From the NCBI RefSeq assembly GCF_902459735.1, contig NZ_CABPRV010000003.1:1-64000 (forward strand): a stretch of 64,000 nt of DNA, read 5' to 3'. Below the pieces are notes generated by a model that saw nothing but the letters and a program-made list of their open reading frames with translations, was not told the origin of the DNA and searched no databases. The DNA is from Pandoraea capi. GTDB lineage: Bacteria > Pseudomonadota > Gammaproteobacteria > Burkholderiales > Burkholderiaceae. Position 1 is the first letter of the stretch. Each line of letters begins with the position of its first letter. Of the stretch, positions 1 through 8,253 are shown in pieces. The translations under genes and the position numbers were made by a program.

Positions 1-10
1 GCGAAGATCG

Positions 11-60
11 CCGGTGCCCCGACTGCGTTCCAACTTAAAGTCACTCCGTCAGGGCACCGG
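11..60. repeat. Hairpin repeat copy A
   Basis: Inverted arms at 11-20 and 51-60 enclose a core of about 24 bases centred on cttaaag. The core is in the same orientation as copy C and opposite to copies B and D. A parS site follows about 50 bases later, as after copy D. Confidence 0.7.
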
Positions 61-112
61 CAATCTCCGCCAAGCTCCCGTCCGGGCACAACCGACGCGA
101 CGCTTGTGTTCA

Positions 113-128
113 TGTTCCACGTGAAACG
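113..128. promoter_or_regulatory. parS site 1 (ParB binding)
   Basis: The 14-base core gttccacgtgaaac is one base from the universal chromosomal parS core (tttcacgtgaaa type). ParB nucleates here and spreads, and ParA then moves the origin region. It lies about 53 bases after the first hairpin repeat. Confidence 0.85.
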
Positions 129-651
129 TCTGCCGCCCGCAAACGCCAATTTGCTAACCTCGCATCAAATCGATCGAGCCGGATGACTGCCGCGCATTGC
201 TCGACATTCGGCGCCGTTTGAGCGCAGGTCTCCCATCTCTAATCGGAGGATTCGTTAGACTTCCGTCCCCACTTCCCACTCGCTGTCGACTCGGGCGCCC
301 CCCTTGCCTCCCTGCCGTAAGTACGAACGTATCGACGTCCACTAGCCCCCTCTCATACTCAAGCCGCCCATGCGAGCTTTGACCTGAAGATGCATTAGGA
401 GAGGGTGGCGCTTACGGGGTGGCTTGTGTTCGAAGCAAATAACCCCTCAGGCGACCACAGTAATCGATGATGATCCGACTGCACCTCGATAACACGGTGG
501 CTCATCGCCGGTATCCTCTTTACGTCCTGGACTACGCCGACCGGGGCTCGCCAGCGCCTTAAGTAAGTTCAACGATACGGTCGCATCAGCATCGGCGGAT
601 CCGCATGAGCCGGTACCGGGCAACTTGGTTCAAGAAGGATCGGCCGGGCGC

Positions 652-665
652 GTTACACGTGAACC
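652..665. promoter_or_regulatory. Degenerate parS-like site
   Basis: gttacacgtgaacc keeps the central cacgtg and most of the palindrome but differs at two positions from the stronger sites nearby. It may be a weak or decayed ParB site. Confidence 0.4.
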
Positions 666-765
666 GTGGGCTTACGTGACACTCGCCCCGCCTGCGCAGC
701 CAATCCGTCCTGATCGTCGATACGGTAAGAAATCACTCGACGCACACGTTTGTTCTGCGATGCAC

Positions 766-781
766 CGTTCCACGTGAAACA
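766..781. promoter_or_regulatory. parS site 2 (ParB binding)
   Basis: cgttccacgtgaaaca carries the same core as sites 1 and 4, with a single core mismatch to the perfect palindrome at 913-928. Confidence 0.85.
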
Positions 782-912
782 TGAGTTCAACGATCACCCG
801 ATGTAAAACCTGGAGAACACCCCGTTGCCCCCTTGGACCAGGCATTGATCGCTCTAACGCATGGCCCTTTGTGAATCCGCAGTTCTGTCTCAGCGCGTGA
901 GCCACCCAACCC

Positions 913-928
913 TGTTTCACGTGAAACA
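913..928. promoter_or_regulatory. parS site 3, perfect palindrome
   Basis: tgtttcacgtgaaaca is an exact match to the canonical 16-base bacterial parS consensus. It is probably the strongest ParB nucleation site of the array. Confidence 0.92.
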
Positions 929-1132
929 CAAGTCCAGACAGTTCAAGCGTCGAACGTGAAGATGTAGTTCCGGCGCTTCCAGTCATCACTGGGTGACATG
1001 CAGATTTGGAAACCGTGGACGTCAGCCCCCTCCCTTTTCGATGAACGTTTGCGCACTACCGGGAAATGACGCTCACAAGAAGGTTGAAGCTCGCCGAGTT
1101 GCCAGGCAACTCACCCCGGAGATTTGAGTGGT

Positions 1133-1199
1133 GGGGATTGGGGATGCCCTGACGGAGCGACTTTAAAGTTGGAGCGCAGTCGGGGCATCCCCAATCTCC
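1133..1199. repeat. Hairpin repeat copy B
   Basis: Two 21-base arms (1133-1153 and 1179-1199, two mismatches) enclose a 25-base core at 1154-1178. The core is the exact reverse complement of the core of copy C, while the flanks of B and C run in the same direction. Confidence 0.85.
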
Positions 1200-1351
1200 A
1201 CTGCCCGGGCGAATGGGAGAATGGCGCCGCAATAGCGGGATGTGGTTCAAGCGGGAACGACGAAGTATGAACGGCACCCCGGTACAGCCAGTCACGAAAC
1301 CGGATCACGTCCAGAAATAGCGAGGGCGCATTCCCTGGAAATCTGATTGGT

Positions 1352-1418
1352 GGGGATCGGCGGTACCCTGACTGCGCTCCAACTTTAAAGTCGCTCCGTC
1401 AGGGCACCACCGATCCCC
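1352..1418. repeat. Hairpin repeat copy C (core inverted)
   Basis: Arms at 1352-1372 and 1398-1418 show two mismatches. The 25-base core at 1373-1397 is inverted relative to copies B and D. The spacing B to C to D is about 218 bases, so B, C and D form a degenerate tandem array whose flanks also align. Confidence 0.85.
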
Positions 1419-1569
1419 ACGGCCCGGATGGATGAGAGAACGACACCGCGATACCGGCATGTGGTTTAAACCGGAAAGACGCACGAACGGCAGCTCGTCC
1501 AGTAGCAGCAAGACGCCACCAGATCACATTCGGAAATCCCACAGCCGCACTCCCCGGAAATCCGATCAG

Positions 1570-1636
1570 GGGGATCGGCGGCACCCTGACGGAGCGACTT
1601 TAAAGTTGGAGCGTAGTCAGGGTGCTGCCGATCCCC
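1570..1636. repeat. Hairpin repeat copy D
   Basis: Arms at 1570-1590 and 1616-1636 show one mismatch; the core at 1591-1615 differs from that of copy B by one base and has the same orientation. The unit ends in parS site 4. Confidence 0.85.
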
Positions 1637-1680
1637 ACTGCCCGGATGGATGAGAGAACGACACCGTGATAGCAGGACGT

Positions 1681-1696
1681 GGTTCCACGTGAAACA
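1681..1696. promoter_or_regulatory. parS site 4 (ParB binding)
   Basis: ggttccacgtgaaaca sits at the end of the last hairpin-repeat unit. The equivalent position in the two preceding units (about 1243-1259 and 1463-1478) holds a scrambled relative of the same sequence. Confidence 0.85.
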
Positions 1697-1779
1697 CCAG
1701 AAGCAAAGAAACAAAACCCACCAACGCAAACTCCAAAGCAAGCCCCACCACAGAACGCCCCGTCCCTAGACGCACCGCG

Positions 1780-1952
1780 TTATCCACATCCCAACTCCAC
1801 CGCACGAAATCCGTTTTCAGGAATTTGCTTTTCTGTGGATAACCCTGCACGTCAATTTCACTCGATTTTCGAAAAAATCCCGCAACCCCTTATTGCGGCA
1901 GTGCGCCATGGATTTGAGTTACCCACACATATCCACAAGCAACTGTGAATAA
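1780..1952. other. DnaA-box cluster 1
   Basis: Three boxes fit TTATNCACA: ttatccaca at 1780-1788, tgtggataa (reverse) at 1834-1842 and tgtgaataa (reverse) at 1944-1952. Two near matches lie at 1919-1927 and 1929-1937. The cluster is next to the parS array. I see no DnaA-trio and no long AT-rich segment here, so it may be an accessory origin element or a DnaA-titrating site rather than the unwinding site. Confidence 0.6.
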
Positions 1953-2054
1953 GTGACCTAGCACACAATCGGGATAACTTTCCCGATCCGCCCAAAATAA
2001 TTGGGGACGGATACCCGACGCGAACGACCGTTCGCTAACCATCGAGAGGGTCGG

Positions 2055-2083
2055 AAAAGAAAAAGCCCGCCGAAACGGCGAGC
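2055..2083 (-). terminator. Intrinsic terminator after livF
   Basis: On the minus strand an eight-pair stem with one mismatch (GCTCGCCG / CGGCGGGC) is followed by a run of T. It lies 41 bases beyond the livF stop and ends the first Liv transporter operon. Confidence 0.75.
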
Positions 2084-2123
2084 TTCTTCATCGCTTCCAG
2101 GCGAAGCCAAATCGGCCAAACCG

Positions 2124-2870
2124 TCAGGCTGCCTTCTTGGCCAACCCCAGGTAAGTCTCGATGACCTTCGGGTTGGTTGCCAGCTCCTGTGCAGGACCTT
2201 CCAGCGCCAGTTCGCCCGTCTCGATGACGTAGGCATAGTCGGCGACCTGCAAGGCCGCACGGGCGTTCTGCTCGATCAGGAGCGTCGCCACGCCGGTCTT
2301 ACGCAAATCGTTGATGATGTGGAAGATTTCCTTCACGATCAGCGGTGCCAGTCCCAGACTCGGTTCGTCGAGCATCAGCAATTGCGGCTTGGCCATCAAC
2401 GCCCGGCCCACGGCGAGCATCTGACGCTCACCGCCCGACAGCGTGCCGGCCTGCTGCACCCGCCGCTCCTTGAGCCGCGGGAAAAGCTCGTAGACCACGT
2501 CCATCTGGTCCAGGAAGTTCTTCTCCCCTGCCTTCTTGCGACGATAAGCCCCCAGCAGCAGGTTGTCCTCGACAGTCATCGTGGAGAACAGCTCGCGCTT
2601 CTCCGGCACCAGACACATGCCACGCGAGACGCGCGCCTCGATGGTCAGCGCCGACATCTCCTGACCAAGATAGGCCACGCTCCCCTTGCTCGAACCATTG
2701 TGCGGCAACGCCCCCATGATGGCGTTGAGCATCGACGACTTGCCCGCACCGTTCGGACCGATCACGGTGACGATCTGCCCCGCGCCAACCCGCAGATGCG
2801 CCCCATGCACCGCCTCGACTTTGCCGTATGCGACGGCGAGGTCCTTGACCTCAAGAATCGCGTCTGCCAT
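2124..2870 (-). CDS. livF: Liv-type ABC transporter ATPase LivF (system 1)
   Basis: A 248-residue ATPase of the branched-chain-amino-acid (HAAT) ABC family, one of two nucleotide-binding subunits on the cytoplasmic face. Visible are Walker A (GPNGAGKSS), the signature LSGGERQMLAVGRAL, Walker B (LLMLDEPSLGLAP) and the LivF-type ending ETYLGLAKKAA. The ATG at 2870 shares its A with the stop of the upstream permease-ATPase gene (TGATG), so translation is coupled. Family length is about 235-250 residues, which fits. The substrate is not set by the ATPase; the neighbouring HpaR-like regulator leaves room for an aromatic acid. Confidence 0.93.
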   Translation of the reverse strand: MADAILEVKDLAVAYGKVEAVHGAHLRVGAGQIVTVIGPNGAGKSSMLNAIMGALPHNGSSKGSVAYLGQEMSALTIEARVSRGMCLVPEKRELFSTMTVEDNLLLGAYRRKKAGEKNFLDQMDVVYELFPRLKERRVQQAGTLSGGERQMLAVGRALMAKPQLLMLDEPSLGLAPLIVKEIFHIINDLRKTGVATLLIEQNARAALQVADYAYVIETGELALEGPAQELATNPKVIETYLGLAKKAA

Positions 2871-4666
2871 CACTCCACTCCTCCAAGGTACGCTTCGAGC
2901 ACCGCCGGGTTCTTCTGCACGTCTTCCGGCAGACCCTCGGCAATCTTGGTGCCGAACTCCATCACCACCAGGTGATCGGTCAGATTCATCACGAAGTCCA
3001 TGTCGTGCTCGACCAGCAACACGCTCATCCCCTCGGCCTTGAGCTTCTTGAGCAGATCGCCCAGCGCCTGCTTCTCTTTGTAACGCAGACCCGCGGCCGG
3101 CTCGTCGAGCAGCAGCAACGTCGGATCGCACGCCAACGCACGCGCAATTTCCAGAATACGCTGCTGACCCAACGCCAGACTGCCCGCTTCGTCGTACATG
3201 TGTGCGCCAAGGCCCACACGTTCGATCTGAAGCTTGGCTTCGTGCAACAGCATGGCTTCTTCGTGACGATCCAGTCGCAACACGCTGGACCACACACCGC
3301 CCTGCGGACGGCGACGCAGCCCGTTCTTGTCACGCAGATACGCACCGATCGCCACGTTCTCGAGTACGCTCATATGCGGCATCAGACGCACGTGCTGGAA
3401 GGTCCGGCCAATACCGCGCTTCACGATCTCGCGCGACGGCAGACGATCGATACGCTCACCCAGGAACGAGATCTCGCCACGCGTGGCCTGCAACACGCCG
3501 GTCACGAGGTTGAAGGTCGTCGACTTGCCGGCGCCGTTCGGACCGATCAGACCGACGATCTCGCCCGCCTTCACTTCGAACGACACGTCGTTCACGGCCA
3601 CCAGACCGCCGAACTCCTTGCGCGCCTTCTCAAGCTTGAGCACCACTTCGCCCACGGCCGGTTTCGGGCGATGTCCCAGCGCGTCCGCCTGCTCCGGCGC
3701 CTTCGCGACACGACGTGCCGGGAAGATCTTGCCGAAGAACGGCCACACGCCGTCGCGCGCATATTGCAGCAGCAACACCAGCAAGATGCCGAAAACGATG
3801 GTCTCGAAGTTGCCGTTCGCGCCCAGCAGCACCGGCAGAATGTTCTGCAAGTAGTCCTTGAGCACCGTCAGGATCGCCGCGCCCAGCACCGCGCCCCACA
3901 CATGCGACACGCCGCCGACCACCGCCATGAACAGATATTCGATGCCGTGGTTCAGGTTGAACGGCGTCGGGTTCACGGCACGCTGCAAGTGCGCGTACAA
4001 CCAGCCCGAGATCGCCGCGAGGACCGCCGCGTAGACGAAGACAACGACCTTCATCCACGCAGTGTTCACGCCCATCGCTTCGGCCATCACGCCGCCGCCC
4101 TTGAGCGCGCGAATGGCACGGCCGGGACGCGAATCCAGCAGGTTCTTGATCGACACCACCGCCAGCACGACCACGATCCAGATCAGGTAGTACATCTGAC
4201 GCCCGCTTGCCAACTCCAGACCGAACAGATTGATGGTCGGGATGTCGTTCAGGCCGTCGTACTTGCCCAGGAATTCGAGGTTGCCGAACAGGTAGTACAG
4301 CGCCAGCCCCCACGCAATCGTGCCCAGGGGCAGGAAGTGGCCCGACAGACGCATCGTGATCGCGCCGATGATGAGCGCGGCACCCGCCGTGATCACCACG
4401 CCGACGAGCAGACCCAGCCACGGCGAAGCGCCGTAAGCCGTCGTCAGATACGCCGTCGCGTAAGCGCCCAGACCGACGAACGCCGCCTGTCCGAACGACG
4501 TCATGCCGGCCACGCCGGTGAGCAGCACAAGGCCGATAGCGACAATGCTGTACAGACCAATGTAGTTGAGCAGCGTCACCCAGTATTCAGGCAAACGCAC
4601 CGGCGCCGGCAGTACCGGCAACACGGCCAGCAGCACCAGGAAAATCAGGAAGTATTTGTTTTTCAT
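2870..4666 (-). CDS. LivM permease-LivG ATPase fusion (system 1)
   Basis: A 598-residue fusion. Residues 1 to about 310 form a LivM-type permease with many membrane segments and the EAA-like stretch around [17 protein letters not shown] charged linker follows (about 310-345), then a LivG-type ATPase with Walker [10 protein letters not shown], signature [15 protein letters not shown] and Walker [12 protein letters not shown]. In most species LivM and LivG are separate; the fused form is known in Burkholderiales. It pairs with LivH and LivF, encoded on either side. The start at 4666 lies 18 bases after the livH stop. Confidence 0.92.
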   Translation of the reverse strand: MKNKYFLIFLVLLAVLPVLPAPVRLPEYWVTLLNYIGLYSIVAIGLVLLTGVAGMTSFGQAAFVGLGAYATAYLTTAYGASPWLGLLVGVVITAGAALIIGAITMRLSGHFLPLGTIAWGLALYYLFGNLEFLGKYDGLNDIPTINLFGLELASGRQMYYLIWIVVVLAVVSIKNLLDSRPGRAIRALKGGGVMAEAMGVNTAWMKVVVFVYAAVLAAISGWLYAHLQRAVNPTPFNLNHGIEYLFMAVVGGVSHVWGAVLGAAILTVLKDYLQNILPVLLGANGNFETIVFGILLVLLLQYARDGVWPFFGKIFPARRVAKAPEQADALGHRPKPAVGEVVLKLEKARKEFGGLVAVNDVSFEVKAGEIVGLIGPNGAGKSTTFNLVTGVLQATRGEISFLGERIDRLPSREIVKRGIGRTFQHVRLMPHMSVLENVAIGAYLRDKNGLRRRPQGGVWSSVLRLDRHEEAMLLHEAKLQIERVGLGAHMYDEAGSLALGQQRILEIARALACDPTLLLLDEPAAGLRYKEKQALGDLLKKLKAEGMSVLLVEHDMDFVMNLTDHLVVMEFGTKIAEGLPEDVQKNPAVLEAYLGGVE

Positions 4667-4684
4667 TCTGTGGTCCGCCCCGGC

Positions 4685-5740
4685 TTATTCCTCGTCTTCT
4701 TCCACATGCTTGCTCGTGAGCGACAGCCACAGCAGCACCGGAAGGATCAGCGTGAAGACGATGACCTCCTTGTACGCACTCGCCCAGAAGGACGAATACG
4801 ACTCCAGCAGGCCCACGAGAATGGCGCCGAGCGCCGCGACCGGATAGCTCACCAGACCGCCGATGATCGCGCCCACAAAGCCCTTGAGACCGATCAGGAA
4901 GCCCGATTCGTAATAGATGGTGGTGATCGGTGCGATCAGAATGCCGCACAGCACCCCGAGCACCGCCGCCAGCGTGAACGCCAGACGACCGGCCTGCACC
5001 GTGCCGATACCGACCAGACGCGCGCCCAGACGGTTCACCGCCGTCGCACGCAAGGCCTTGCCCGAGAGCGAACGATCGAAGTAGAAGTACAGCGCCAGGA
5101 TCATCACGACCGACACGCCAACCACCCACAGGCTCTGCCCCGACACCATTACCGAACCGATGTTGAAGCTCGCGTCCGAGAACGCCTGCGTGCGCGAACC
5201 CTCAGCACCGAACATCACCAGACCCAGGCCCGTGAGCGCAAAGTGCACGCCGACCGAGACGATCAGCAGCAACAAGGTGCTGGCTTCGGCGAGCGGCTGA
5301 TACGCCAGACGGTAAAGCATCGGTCCCATCGGCACGACGAGCAGCAGCGTGACGGCGATCTGCACGAGCATCGGCAAGGTCATCGGCGCGAGCGCCTTGA
5401 CCACGAAGAACACGGCAATCGGAAACACGAGATATTTGCCCGCAAACACCGGCACAAGGCGACCCGCCAGTTTGCGACGCTCACTGTGACGCAGCAGGCT
5501 GGTCGTCTCCACGATGAACGTGCAGATGCCCATCGCCAGGAGCAGCCAGCTCGTCAGCGGAAACTTCTGGGTCTGGAGTGCCGCCAGCGTGAGCGCGCCA
5601 TACGACACGAACTCGCCCTGCGGAATGAAGATGACGCGGGTGACGGAGAACACCAACACGAGCGCCAATGCCAGCAAGGCATAAATCGCACCCGTGGTGA
5701 TGCCGTCCTGCGCCAGGATGGCTGCAATCGAAAGATCCAT
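4685..5740 (-). CDS. livH: Liv-type ABC transporter permease LivH (system 1)
   Basis: A 351-residue inner-membrane permease. It opens MDLSIAAILAQDGITTGAIY, typical of LivH, and is somewhat longer than the usual 290-310 residues because of extra sequence around residues 70-130 (HSERRKLAGRLVP and a following hydrophobic stretch). The start at 5740 has a strong ribosome binding site (gagaggagc just before ATG); the open frame continues upstream but that part looks non-coding. It partners the LivMG fusion downstream. Confidence 0.9.
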   Translation of the reverse strand: MDLSIAAILAQDGITTGAIYALLALALVLVFSVTRVIFIPQGEFVSYGALTLAALQTQKFPLTSWLLLAMGICTFIVETTSLLRHSERRKLAGRLVPVFAGKYLVFPIAVFFVVKALAPMTLPMLVQIAVTLLLVVPMGPMLYRLAYQPLAEASTLLLLIVSVGVHFALTGLGLVMFGAEGSRTQAFSDASFNIGSVMVSGQSLWVVGVSVVMILALYFYFDRSLSGKALRATAVNRLGARLVGIGTVQAGRLAFTLAAVLGVLCGILIAPITTIYYESGFLIGLKGFVGAIIGGLVSYPVAALGAILVGLLESYSSFWASAYKEVIVFTLILPVLLWLSLTSKHVEEDEE

Positions 5741-6122
5741 GCTCCTCTCACTTCGTTTGAGTACTTCTTGAACCGGCTGGCGACACAGCCGGTGTGATGC
5801 ACGGTGTAGCGCGCTGCCACCCCGTTCCCCTTCAGTTCGATACACCTCGCACGGTCCCCGTGTCGCAGCGCAGCGAATTATGAATTGTATAAATCGTTAT
5901 GCATTGGTAAAACCCGGGTGACTACTGAGATGACGCAATCGTCCGAGCGTTCCGACGCCTCCCGCTCTCCTCGGGAGGCGCCTTCGTGCGCCGGCCACCC
6001 GTTACTTCACGTACCTTTTCACAGACTTCTCACGGACTTCTTGCCGTACCGAGTCCCGCCCGCGCCGACCGATCCCCTACAGCCCCGCCGGCTGCCGGGA
6101 TCCCTCGGGCGCCCAGGACAAC
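5741..6122. other. Intergenic region, livH leader
   Basis: No gene is seen. An AT-rich stretch at about 5876-5905 (gaattgtataaatcg) could hold the minus-strand promoter for livH-livMG-livF. A perfect eight-base inverted repeat (gcctcccg / cgggaggc, 5957-5979) without a T-run lies between the marR stop and that stretch and could be an operator or a weak terminator. Confidence 0.45.
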
Positions 6123-6620
6123 TCAGGCAGCCTTGCGGCGACGGCGCGGCTTGGTCGGCAGCGACGGCGCATCGGCCAGCACTTCCGGCGGCAACGCTTC
6201 GCGCACCACGTCGAGCAGCCGGTAGATTTCGGCGAGCGTATCGCGCCCGACCTTGTCTTCCAGATAGCGATAGCGCTCCTCGACCAGCGGGCCGAGCTTC
6301 TTGCACAGGGCGCGGCTCGACGGCGTCAGCGACACCATCACGCGACGCTGGTCTGCCGCCACCCGGCGACGCATGATGAGCCCGGAAGCCTCCATGCGTT
6401 CGAGCATGCCCGACAGACTGGGGCTCAGGATGCAGCACTCACGTGCGACCTGCCCGATCTCCATTTCCCCGGATTCGCTATCGTTGACGGCCCGAATGAC
6501 ACGCCATTGTTGTTCCGTGATGTCGTAGCAATTGAGCAAGGGGCGAAATAAGCCCATCACCGCTTCACGCGATTGCAGCAACACCAGGGATAGGTTGCGG
6601 TGTTCGAATTCACCCGTCAT
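6123..6620 (-). CDS. MarR-family regulator, HpaR-like
   Basis: A 165-residue winged-helix repressor. The segment SREAVMGLFRPLLNCYDITE with EQQWRVIRAV matches the HpaR (homoprotocatechuate degradation regulator) branch of MarR, which binds aromatic acids. The wing is MRRRVAADQRRVMVSLT, and the C-terminus is basic (PTKPRRRRKAA). It sits between the substrate-binding-protein gene and the permease genes of Liv system 1, all on one strand, so it probably controls this transporter and suggests an aromatic ligand. The ligand is inference. Confidence 0.82.
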   Translation of the reverse strand: MTGEFEHRNLSLVLLQSREAVMGLFRPLLNCYDITEQQWRVIRAVNDSESGEMEIGQVARECCILSPSLSGMLERMEASGLIMRRRVAADQRRVMVSLTPSSRALCKKLGPLVEERYRYLEDKVGRDTLAEIYRLLDVVREALPPEVLADAPSLPTKPRRRRKAA

Positions 6621-6754
6621 GGATTTACGCTCGAAAGGATCGTCCGTTCAGCCCCCCGGCTGCGGCGATCAGGTTGGGACAATGCGGCCTCTCTTGTGCC
6701 GCTCGCAAACGCATGTCCTGCCGTCTCTTTGCGATGCGCGAAACTACCACGCTC

Positions 6755-6780
6755 AAAAAAAACGGGCGCGAACGCCCGTT
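6755..6780 (-). terminator. Intrinsic terminator after livK
   Basis: A perfect stem aacgggcg / cgcccgtt with loop cgaa is preceded on the plus strand by an A-run, i.e. followed by T-run on the minus strand. It lies about 100 bases after the binding-protein stop and before the marR gene, separating livK from the rest of system 1. Confidence 0.8.
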
Positions 6781-6877
6781 CTTTCGGCCCGTCTGGTCAA
6801 ACCGGGCGCTAATACCGCAGAAATTTTCGATGTGACAGCGGGGCATGCCTGCATGCTATAGGCAGCCCCGACGCGCA

Positions 6878-8023
6878 TCAGTTCGCCAATTTCCACTTGC
6901 CGTCGACGATTTGCACCATCACGCGCGAGCGCTGGTCCAGACCATTGTGGTCGTTCTTGCTCATGTTGAAGATACCGGCAGTGCCCGGCATGTCCTTCAC
7001 GTTCTCGAGCGCGTCGCGCAGCGCAGCGCGGAATTCCGGCGTGCCCGGCTTGGCCTTCTTCAGTGCGACCGGAATCGTCTTTTGCAGCAGCAGACCGCCG
7101 TCCCAGGCGTGGCCGCCGAAGGTCGAGATCGAACCGGCGCCATAGGCCTTTTCGTAAGCGGCCTTGTAAGCAGCCGCCGACTTCTTCACCGGATTGTCGT
7201 TCGGCAGTTGCTCGACGACGAGCAGCGGGCCGGCCGGCAGGAACGTCCCTTCGCAGTCCTTACCGCAAACGCGCAGGAAGTCGTTGTTCGCCACACCGTG
7301 CGTCTGATACAGCTTGCCCTTGTAGCCGCGCTCCTTGAGCGAGCGTTGCGGCAGCGCTGCCGGCGTGCCCGAACCGGCGATCAGCACGGCGTCCGGGTTC
7401 GCGCCCATGACCTTGAGCGTCTGGCCGGTCACCGACGTGTCGGCGCGGTTGAAGCGCTCGACTGCCACGACCTTGATCTTCTTCAGATCGGCGGCCTTCT
7501 GGAATTCCTTGAGCCAGCCTTCGCCGTAGGCGTCTGCAAAGCCGATGAACGCGGCGGTCTTCACGCCGTTGTTGGCCATGTGCTCGGCGATCGCCGTGGC
7601 CATCAGAATGTCGTTCTGCGGGGTCTTGAAGGCCCACGTGCGCTTCTCGTCCATCGGCTCGACGATGGCAGCGCCGGCGGCCATCGAGATCATCGGGGTC
7701 TTCGTCTCGGCAGCAACGTCGACCATCGCCAGCGAGTTCGGCGTGACGGTCGAGCCGAGCACGGCGTCGACGTGATCTTCACTGATCAGCTTGCGCATGT
7801 TCTTGACGGCGGTCGTGGTGTCGGTCGCGTCGTCGAGCACGATGTACTGCACCGACTGACCGTCGATGGTCTTGGGCATCAGTGCAATCGTGTTCTTCTC
7901 GGGAATGCCCAGCGAAGCCGCCGGACCGGTCGCCGACAGCGACACGCCAATCTTCACCTGAGCGTTCGCAACGCCCGCGACGAGCATCATGGCCGATGCC
8001 ATACACAGCAACTTCAGTTTCAT
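6878..8023 (-). CDS. livK: Liv-type periplasmic substrate-binding protein (system 1)
   Basis: A 381-residue protein with a Sec signal peptide (MKLKLLCMASAMMLVAGVAN, cleavage after ANA) and the type I periplasmic-binding fold opening QVKIGVSLSATGPAASLGIP. It captures ligand and delivers it to the LivH/LivMG/LivF complex. The start at 8023 has gaggag seven bases upstream; the longer frame to 8158 lacks a signal peptide at its front. A TetR-type operator lies about 105 bases upstream. The ligand (branched amino acid, amide or aromatic acid) cannot be read from the sequence. Confidence 0.9.
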   Translation of the reverse strand: MKLKLLCMASAMMLVAGVANAQVKIGVSLSATGPAASLGIPEKNTIALMPKTIDGQSVQYIVLDDATDTTTAVKNMRKLISEDHVDAVLGSTVTPNSLAMVDVAAETKTPMISMAAGAAIVEPMDEKRTWAFKTPQNDILMATAIAEHMANNGVKTAAFIGFADAYGEGWLKEFQKAADLKKIKVVAVERFNRADTSVTGQTLKVMGANPDAVLIAGSGTPAALPQRSLKERGYKGKLYQTHGVANNDFLRVCGKDCEGTFLPAGPLLVVEQLPNDNPVKKSAAAYKAAYEKAYGAGSISTFGGHAWDGGLLLQKTIPVALKKAKPGTPEFRAALRDALENVKDMPGTAGIFNMSKNDHNGLDQRSRVMVQIVDGKWKLAN

Positions 8024-8126
8024 TTGGGTCTCCTCACAAAAATTTCGAATTCGTTTTTTTGATACGTCGTTGCGGTCGCCGATGTGACGGATGCGACAGC
8101 GTTCCGATACCGCCACCGCCACATTA

Positions 8127-8144
8127 ACCGACCGCTCAGTCGGT
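8127..8144. promoter_or_regulatory. TetR-type operator candidate upstream of livK
   Basis: accgac-cgctca-gtcggt, in the wider frame ttaaccgaccgctcagtcgg, is an inverted repeat of the kind bound by TetR-family repressors. It lies 104 bases before the livK start, where a promoter is expected. No TetR gene is in the window, so the regulator would act in trans. Confidence 0.5.
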
Positions 8145-8253
8145 AAATTGTCGCCCATCTTACGGGCACGGATGCCAGTTCGTAAAGTGCGGTTTCCCCA
8201 CGTGTGGCATCCGCCACAGCGAGCATGCCGTCATCCGCCCCGCGAGCGCAACA

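Larger units (their letters stand above)
1..2055. other. Gene-free partition and DnaA-box region
   Basis: No credible gene is present in these two kilobases: the open frames are short, overlap on both strands and resemble nothing known. The DNA holds four parS sites, a family of hairpin repeats and a DnaA-box cluster, listed separately. In betaproteobacteria such a region usually lies next to parA-parB and mnmG-rsmG, which would fall left of the window; that is inference. Confidence 0.75.

Noticed and set aside
672-989. Open frame of 105 codons on the minus strand between parS sites
   Set aside because: It reads across two parS sites and has no coding character; the region is better explained as partition DNA.
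2972-5797. Open frame of about 941 codons on the plus strand
   Set aside because: It is antisense to livMG and livH; the translation is rich in Gln, Arg and His and matches no family.
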